Source: Corbicula japonica (Eukaryota > Mollusca > Bivalvia > Venerida > Cyrenidae). From it: a stretch of 64,000 bases of DNA. The position numbers and the translations under genes are program-made. Shown here piece by piece: positions 57,062 through 64,000 of the stretch (within the stretch, counting starts at the first letter, position 1; the number at the start of each line of letters is the position of its first letter). The stretch is taken from positions 124,001-188,000 of the forward strand of contig JAZAYU010000179.1 of the NCBI GenBank assembly GCA_038501625.1, given 5' to 3'. The notes below the pieces were generated by a model. That model saw only the letters and a list, made by a program, of their open reading frames with translations. It was not told the DNA's origin and ran no database searches.

Positions 57062-60000
57062 TATTATTTATGTTTTAACCTGAAATGCTTTAAATTGTGG
57101 GATTCAATATGTTGGACAAACTGGTCGCCCTTTGAAAACACGTTTTAGTCAGCACTGTTCTAAAATAAGAAACAATCATAAAATCAATACATTTTTATAT
57201 AAACATTTCAAACGATCAGGCCACGCTTTAAAACATGTTAATATTCAACCTGTTGAAAAAGTTATATTTGATAGCAGTGCATCTAGAGCATTTAAAATTA
57301 GAGCAAGACTTATATCGGAGCAAAAATGGATACAAAAACTCCAAACACCCTATCCACTTGGATTAAATGATAATATTTATTAAGAAGGCAACATTTCAAA
57401 TAATCCTGATTTTGTCTTTTTTGATTTAAAAGAATTACGAAAACGAAAATCGAGGTCAAACGGGATAAGGACTAATGGTAATATCAAAAGAAAATCACGT
57501 GTTCATTGTTCTATTCATGACCTTCAAAATATTTTAAAACATTCTGGTAGACATGCTATGCTGTCGCGTTTAGCTTCTCTTTCTATTTCAAGTTTACAAA
57601 AACTGGATAAGGAAGTCGATGATATTGTTATTAGAACTCATCCACTTTATGAAGTTGCAAGCCTTACTCATTGTTAACACTCGGCATGTTCTAAGACATT
57701 GACTTGGAATCTGATCACCAAAGATATTTCCTTAAAATTTCATTTTTAAATAAAGGCATAGATTTTATTGACCTTCCAAGTATATTTAAAGATAAAACTG
57801 TTGAATTGGCAATACCTAATTATTTCAAGAATACTGAAACACCCATCGTTTGTTATAAATATAACAAGCCTATTAGAAACACAATTTTCAATTACAACAA
57901 AATTACCTCGGATTTACAGATTGTTGAAAACACACCATTATCTTGAGACTGTTCTAATTCAAAATTTTGCTATCAACCTGCCGGTCATATCGTTACAGGG
58001 GATCTAAATGTTATCAAAGACTTTAGAATACGCAATTTAATTTCAAAAGGTCCAAAATATAGAATTCCATCGGACATCGTTTTTAATACCTGTCATGCGG
58101 AAATTGCAGAGTCTTTAAACTCTTTTTGCAATAAATGGTGTAAACGAGAACATGCTGAGCCTAATGCTTTTTCAAACTGGAAAAACAAATATTCAAAATA
58201 ATTGACACTCGTATATCCTTCTATAAAAGAAACATAGCTTTACTACCACCTCGACCTCGTTTTAACTTTCGTCATTTGAAAAAGGGTATTCAAGATTTTC
58301 ACAACAAATTTGTTTTAACACCTGCTGATAAGGCTTCAAATAATGTAATTATAGTGTGACGTATACACTATATAAATGTTCAAACTGAAGAGCTTAATAG
58401 CACTAATGCTTATACACTGACTTCTTCATCTAAGAGTGATATTGTTACTGCAAACACGCTACAAATTACAAAATTTAGAATCAGTGTTGAGCCGAAACAA
58501 GACAAAGTACCTACTATGTATTGGTTGCCTAAAATGCACAAAACACCGTACAAAGCAAGATTTATCGCTAACTCTAGTTCTTGTACAACAACAAAGTTAT
58601 CCGTGCTCTTAACATCTTGTCTTACAGCTATAAAAGAACATGTAATTAGGTATTGCGAAAAAGTTTTTGAAACTACTGGCAAAAAATTATTTTGGTCTAT
58701 AAAAAATTCAAATGACGTTTTGAAGAAACTTAAATCAAATAATTTTCAGGCGTTCTGTTTGTCTACATATGATTTTTCTACCTTGTATACTTCTCTCCCT
58801 CATAATTTAATAAGAGACAAGCTAACCAGTCTCATTGAAAAAAACTTTTGCTAGAGAAAATAAAACATTTATTGCTTGTAATGAACATAGGGCGTTTTTT
58901 ACAGATGGTTCTTATGATAATAATACTTCATGGACCTGTCAAGACCTTATCCAGGCGCTCACATTTTTATTGGATAATATTTATTTGAGATTTGGTACCT
59001 CTATTTATAAACATAGGCATTCCAATGGGTACTAATTGTGCACCCCTTGTTGCTGATCTGTTTTTATACTGTTATGAAAGAGATTTTATGTTGTCTCTTT
59101 CTACCGAACATCAAGATGATATTATTACAGCTTTTAACAACACCTCGAAGTAACTTGATGATTTATTAAATATAGATAATAACCATTTTCCATCACTGGT
59201 TAATAAGATTTATCCTAAAGAACTACAGCTTAATAAAGCGAACACTTCAGAAAAGCAAGCAAACTTTCTTGATTTAAATCTATCCGTCGAAAATGGTTAC
59301 GTCACTACTAAAATTTATGATAAAAGAGATGATTTTAATTTTTATATATTAAATTTTCCGTTTCTAGACGGCGATGTTCCTCGTGCAACTTCTTACGGGG
59401 TTTATATCTCACAGCTTGTTCGCTCTTTTCAAGAGCTTGCAACGATGTGAATGATTTCAATGAACGTAATCTTTGCATTACAGAAAAAACGTTTAAAAAA
59501 AGGTTATCGGTATCACAAATTAAGGAAAACCTTCTGCAAGATTTATCGCCGATATCCAGATCTAATTCATAAATACAGGTGCAGTTTAAAATCACTTTTG
59601 CAACAAGAAATTTCACAGCCAGTTTTTTTATGGAGATTTAATTTATAAACTTAAGAAGATAAAAGGCGATGTTAATTTCTCCCGGTTATTCGTAAAAACC
59701 ATCTGTAAATTTAAAAAGAAAGGTTACCAACATGATATTTTACAGCGCTCTGCAGGCCTGGTGATTAACCCATCTACAGTTGATCATTATGCTTACCTCT
59801 TTGGTTGCACGACGGTGGCAGGGGTGTAAGAGTTTATGAAGGTTTATGGGGAAATCTTTTCTTAAAAGAACCTAGAATCTCGATATGTTTCTTTTATCCC
59901 TGTCATCGTGTTCTTGCTGATTTTACTCCAGGTGCTCTGGTCTCGGTAAGATCATTGAGTACCCGCCCTTTGGCTTTGCAATGCTATTAAATTCTTATGT

Positions 60001-60341
60001 TTATATGTTTGTATGCTTTTGCATGCAACATTGTTGAGCTGATGGGTGGGTTGGAGTTATTTCACCAAGACAATTTGTACTTGTTTTGTGATACGAGAAC
60101 CTGTTGGGGCAAGTGTGAGGTTGGTGCACCCTAGAACCTGGTTTAAACCCCCAGTGGCAATTTGTTTTGCCACTGACCGTTCCAAGGCGGTAACCCCTCT
60201 GGTTCTCACTTTCGTTATTTGTTTGTGGCGTCCTTTATGAAACTGATGATTGTAATACCATGTTCTCTTTTCCTCTCTGTACTTTTTGGCTGTGTGGGGA
60301 GGCTTTGTATGCTGGATGTGGCCATTCCTGATATGCAAAGC
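57062..60341 (+). pseudogene. Penelope-like retroelement copy B (plus), GIY-YIG before RT (Naiad-type order)
   Basis: N-terminal GIY-YIG nuclease: NIIYVLT, CGIQYVGQTGRPLKTRFSQH, INTFLYKHFKRSGH, then LISEQKWIQKLQTPYPLGLN. A basic linker (KRKSRSNGIRTNG) and HIVTGDLNVIKDFRIRNLIS follow, then RT: VPTMYWLPKMHKTPYKARFI, FSTLYTSLPHNLIRDKLTSL, FFTDGSYDN, LDNIYLRFGTSIYK, LDDLLNIDN, AYLFGCTTVAG near the C-terminus. Stops and frameshifts (two Cys codons changed to TGA, a 5-bp deletion before IGIPMGT, a stop before LDDL) show it is inactive. Canonical Penelope has GIY-YIG after RT; the order here is the permuted one described for Naiad/Chlamys elements. Confidence 0.88.
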
Positions 60342-60570
60342 TGTGAGATATAAACCCCATAAGATGTTGCACGGGGAACATCGCCGTCTAAAAACGGAAA
60401 ATTTACTATATATTAAAATTAAAATCATCTCTTTTACCATAAATTTTAGTAGTGACATAACCATTTTCAATGGACAGATTTAGATCGAGAAAGTTTGCTT
60501 GCTTTTCTGAAGTGTTCGCTTTATTAAGTTGTAGTTCTTTAGGATAAATCTTATTAACCAGTAATGGAAA
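60342..60570 (-). pseudogene. Penelope-like retroelement fragment C (minus)
   Basis: Equivalent to 53784-54012 of copy A (NKANTSEKQANFLDLNLSIE, YGKRDDFNFNI). It is truncated on both sides: on the left it abuts the 3' end of copy B, on the right the long TIR element. Confidence 0.9.
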
Positions 60571-60982
60571 ACGGTTTCGTACCCCAACCACTAACCCGTT
60601 ATAAGAATTTTCCAGCTACAGCCTTGACACGGAGTTTCCGCTGGTCAAACATTTGAACAAAATAAAAATCCATTATAAGCAATCATAGCGCTTCAATAAA
60701 AGTAATTCTGGAATCGGCTGTCAAAGGTTTGTTTCATTCTTTATTTTGTCGTCCACTCCATTGCGTGACGTCACTCATTTCTACACCGGGGCAAATGAAA
60801 AAAAATATTTTTGAAATATGAAAAAAACATTATACAACTGTATTTATTATATTAATATATGCTAATGTTTTGTAATAATAATTAATATGTTAATGTGTGG
60901 TATTCATTCGTTTCTATAAAATGAAAAAACAGAAAGCTGGTTTGTCCGTAGGTTGGACTAAAGTAAAACACAAATCCCATAA

Positions 60983-62464
60983 GGCAATTGTAAATTGACC
61001 TTACGCTGGAGCTTCCGTAACCACGCCCACCGATTTTCAAGGGGAACAACTCTTCCGATGTCCGTCAAACAAAATGGCTAATCGAGTCGGTACGCTCCCA
61101 AACATACCCGATGAATTTGGAATAAATTACTTTAAACGTAACTTATCGTAACGAAAGAAACAAAAAACACAAGCTTTTATATCAAGCTGATACTTGGAAG
61201 ATTTAAAAATAGCACACGATGACAGAAGCACAATATATTATAGATAGATAATATGTCGGGCATCTCAACCCCTAGACATTATTTTCAACCCATCGTTCGA
61301 AACGAAGACATTTAACCCCTCGACTTTTCAACCCTTAAATGTAGACTGTTCAACCCCTATCCCATTGGATATTCCAACTCATAAAATAAAGACATATCAT
61401 ATCCTCCAATTATGTTACAACCCTTTATATTGAAGACATTTCAACCCATATTATTAAAGACATTTCAACCTCTCCCGTGAAAAACAAATTTATATTATAC
61501 TCTTCAAATTAATTAACTAAAAATAGTTTACTTATTATTTTACAATATTTTGCTGGTTTTAACAAATTTATATGTGATTGAAACATAAGAATTTATACCA
61601 GGGGATGGCAACGAATACTCAAACATTTGATTATTCGAATACCGACGTTACATTCGAAAACTTGTTCAATGTTTGAATATTAAATATTGTAAAATTAAAT
61701 ATAAGGAAAAGCAAATGAATTTAAATTATTTTGTAAATTCGATATAAAATTAACAGAAACACCTTTTGTTATTAAAAGACGAGTCATAATCTATCTTCTG
61801 GCCATAATTAACAGCGACAGACAGAATGCAAATTATCTTTATTACCTTTAGCGTATTATAATAATCATTTGATGCGGCTTTTTAGCTTCATCCAATAATA
61901 AAGTTTTCAATTTAAATTGAAACATTCACAACCATTGTCATTCATAAATAAGTCAGGAATTTTTAAAAGATTGTTATGTGTTTTTTTTGTGGTTTTTTTG
62001 TTTGTTTTATTATCAAGATTATTAAGATGTCTACATGCAGTGTACATGCAAAAAAGTGTTAATAAAAACTAATGAAGTATTACAGAAAATTAAAATTTAG
62101 AATGAATTATCACCGTAAATATCTTTTATTTAATTAATTAGTTTAATTAGTCCCCAGTTTTATCATCTTAACAATATATTTAGCTTTTTTCTCCAGATTT
62201 GTTGTTGGTTTAGGGAAGGGAATAAACCTTATTTCATTCGCTTGCCTTTCCGGATATCTAGTGTCACATTGCAAGTGCCGTAGAAGCACCTTCTCACCAT
62301 CATTTATGAAAATCTTTTAATAAACTTGAAAATTTGAAGTCAGACACGCTGGTCAGTTTAACGGACAAAATGGCGGATAGTAACAAGGCTTATCAGCGCG
62401 AAACTCTGATTGGTTAATTGCACTGCCAGTAAAACGACCAGCGTAAGGTCAATTGCCAATTTCC
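60983..62464. mobile_element. Nested 1.48-kb TIR element
   Basis: Inverted ends ggcaattgtaaattgacctt(acgctgg) and (ccagcgt)aaggtcaattgccaatttcc match at 24 of 27 positions. The interior includes loosely repeated ttcaaccc words at 61261-61475 and has no coding frame. Confidence 0.65.
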
Positions 62465-62870
62465 AATGTAAAATAAATATTCGTTCTATCATTTTGTTTG
62501 CAATAGAACCACATTAACCTATGAATGTGTACGTTTTAGCTTTAACAAATCAACAACAAATATGCTTGTTGAACATTACTGCGTTCTGACCTTTGTGGTC
62601 CTATTTGAAAAGCGGTATCGCCTGAACGTTGCAACAACGTTATAAGTAGATAGCTTTAATAAATAAAATATGGGCATGAAGTCAAACTCCTTTTATAGCC
62701 ATACAATTAACCGATTTGGTATTTTTGAACGGCATTTTGTGGTTTTAATACAATCAGAAACGAACAAAGCATATTCACCGAATTTGCAAACAGAAACCGG
62801 AAATATAGTTTTTCGGAATTCCCATTCGCCCCGGTGTAGAACTTAGTGACGTCACACAATGGAGTGGACA

Positions 62871-63118
62871 TAATAATAATAATAATAATAATAATAATTT
62901 ATTTCGGCATAGATAACATATAATGGTTCATGAGATAAAAGACATATACACAGATGAACTGATAAATTTCAAAGTGTTAAGATATTATAGATTACTTAAA
63001 TTTTAAAAAATAAATAGAGAACCATGACATGCTTCCTAACACCAAGGATAACGCAATAAAGAGCAAGCCCTTGTTTCCATTGCGGTCCTTGAGCCCTTGT
63101 TTCCATTGCGGTCCTTGA
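62871..63118 (-). mobile_element. 5'-truncated retroposon 3' end with (ATT)n tail
   Basis: Minus-strand sequence ending atgccgaaataaattatt-(ATT)n interrupts the right TIR between gtggac and gac. A 31-bp tandem duplication (gcccttgtttccattgcggt, then ccttga) lies at its 5' side. Typical LINE 3' UTR and tail; source family unknown. Confidence 0.75.
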
Positions 63119-63299
63119 CGACAAAACAAAGAACGAAACAAACGTTTGATAGCCGATTCCAGAATGACTATTAATAAGGTGTTATGATTGCTAATAATAG
63201 ATTTTCATTTTGTTCAAATGTTTGACCAGCGAAAACTCCGTGCCGATGCTGCAGCTGGAAAATTCTTAAAACGGGTTAGTGGGTGGGGTACGAATCCGT

Positions 63300-63691
63300 T
63301 GTAATCCTTGTGTTTATTATATATGTATATCGGGTCAAACGTCATATATGTGGGATCAGGGTGATTAATTAAAAAAATTCAGGTTCCTGTGCAAAAATAG
63401 AATGCAAATTTCTTGGCTTAAAATCAGAATGTTCTGTTTACGCATTTATATAATAAATATGCCCCATATTCACAAAAACAACGACATTATTTTGGTAACA
63501 CTCATGAGGAGGATCTACGGAAACCCACTTAATATTCTTTAACATCTATTTTTATTCTAAATGCTCAGCGACCATTATGGTGTATTCAATTTTACACAAT
63601 ATAATAGACCTAGAATGGGTCAAAATAGCTGTTAAAAGAATTTTATCCACACACCAAATACACACCAAAAAAAAAAGATCATAATCACGAA

Positions 63692-63728
<37 letters not shown>

Positions 63729-63757
63729 TTCCAGATCAAATAGCAAAAGGTGAAATA
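63300..63757. other. No gene; (AAT)n run at 63692-63728
   Basis: Anonymous DNA with a microsatellite that may be the tail of a minus-strand retroelement, followed by the 3' end of fragment D. Confidence 0.5.
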
Positions 63758-64000
63758 TGCATATCAGGAATCGCCACATTCAGAAAAAACAGCCTCCCCA
63801 CACAGTCAAGAAGAAGAGAGGGGGAGAGAGCATGGTTAATAAAATAATCAGTTTCAAAAAAGACACCACTAACAATAAACAAAAATGAGAACCCGAGGGG
63901 TTACCGCCTTGGAACGGTCAGTGGCAAATCAAATTGCCACTGGGGGTTTAAACCAGGTTCTAGGGTGCACCAACCTCACACTTGCCCCAACAGGTTCTCA
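63758..64000 (-). mobile_element. Penelope-like retroelement fragment D: 3' end (minus), running off the window
   Basis: Matches 60046-60338 of copy B in reverse: gcatatcaggaatcgccaca, ggggttaccgccttggaacg, ccactgggggtttaaaccag. It shares the 3' terminus tgatatgca with copy B, so that point is probably the true element end, while copy A ends about 60 bp short. Confidence 0.88.

Larger units (their letters stand above)
60571..63299. mobile_element. 2.7-kb non-coding element with TIRs of about 225 bp
   Basis: Left TIR 60571-60797 (acggtttcgtaccccaacca … ctacaccggggcaaatg) is mirrored by 62823-62870 plus 63119-63299 (cattcgccccggtgtag … gggtggggtacgaatccgt) at roughly 90% similarity. The right TIR is split by a 248-bp retroposon (62871-63118). 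No open frame of note lies between the TIRs. Target duplication is not clear. Superfamily unknown; long-TIR foldback/MULE-like types are possible. Confidence 0.82.

Overview
The window looks like AT-rich nuclear DNA from a bivalve mollusc. It has one intron-rich conserved metazoan gene with GT-AG splice sites, long introns packed with palindromic MITEs and tandem repeats, and several retroelement families of the kind common in bivalves. The organism assignment is an inference; no species can be named from this sequence.

The only host gene I can support is a partial CAD (the fused CPSase II / dihydroorotase / aspartate transcarbamylase of pyrimidine synthesis). Fifteen plus-strand exons between 22437 and 39220 run from the end of the second CPSase synthetase half, through the regulatory MGS-like domain, the whole dihydroorotase with all expected metal-ligand motifs, and the phosphosite-bearing linker, to the first residues of the ATCase domain. 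Upstream CPSase exons and downstream ATCase exons are not visible. Exon 2 carries an apparent 1-nt frameshift. Two similar short exons (13 and 14) encode alternative-looking copies of the linker phosphosite. A 46-bp minisatellite has multiplied the exon 5 splice donor, and the end of exon 8 has a decayed duplicate in the next intron.

Layout. 1-22436: no recognisable gene; MITEs, microsatellites, a LINE 3' end, a roughly 170-bp tandem array (18657-20200) and an 800-bp pentanucleotide array. 22437-39220: CAD, with a Helitron/pearl-like element carrying a 166-bp array, a pogo-like element, hairpin MITEs and many copies of a second palindromic MITE. 39270-39769: exactly 500 Ns. 39770-43590: a decayed LINE running into about 1.1 kb of (GATA)n. 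43596-49245: a segmental duplication, a field of TTAAACC/GGTTTAA palindromes and a minus-strand LINE relic. 49763-52910: a roughly 197-bp satellite with higher-order structure. 52913-64000: four pieces of one Penelope-like retroelement whose GIY-YIG domain lies before the RT (the permuted, Naiad-type order), two of them head to head, with nested TIR elements. A 2.7-kb non-coding element with TIRs of about 225 bp follows.

The non-CAD content is almost entirely mobile or tandem DNA. Its main interest is how it interacts with CAD exons and splice sites, and the nesting and higher-order structure of the repeats.
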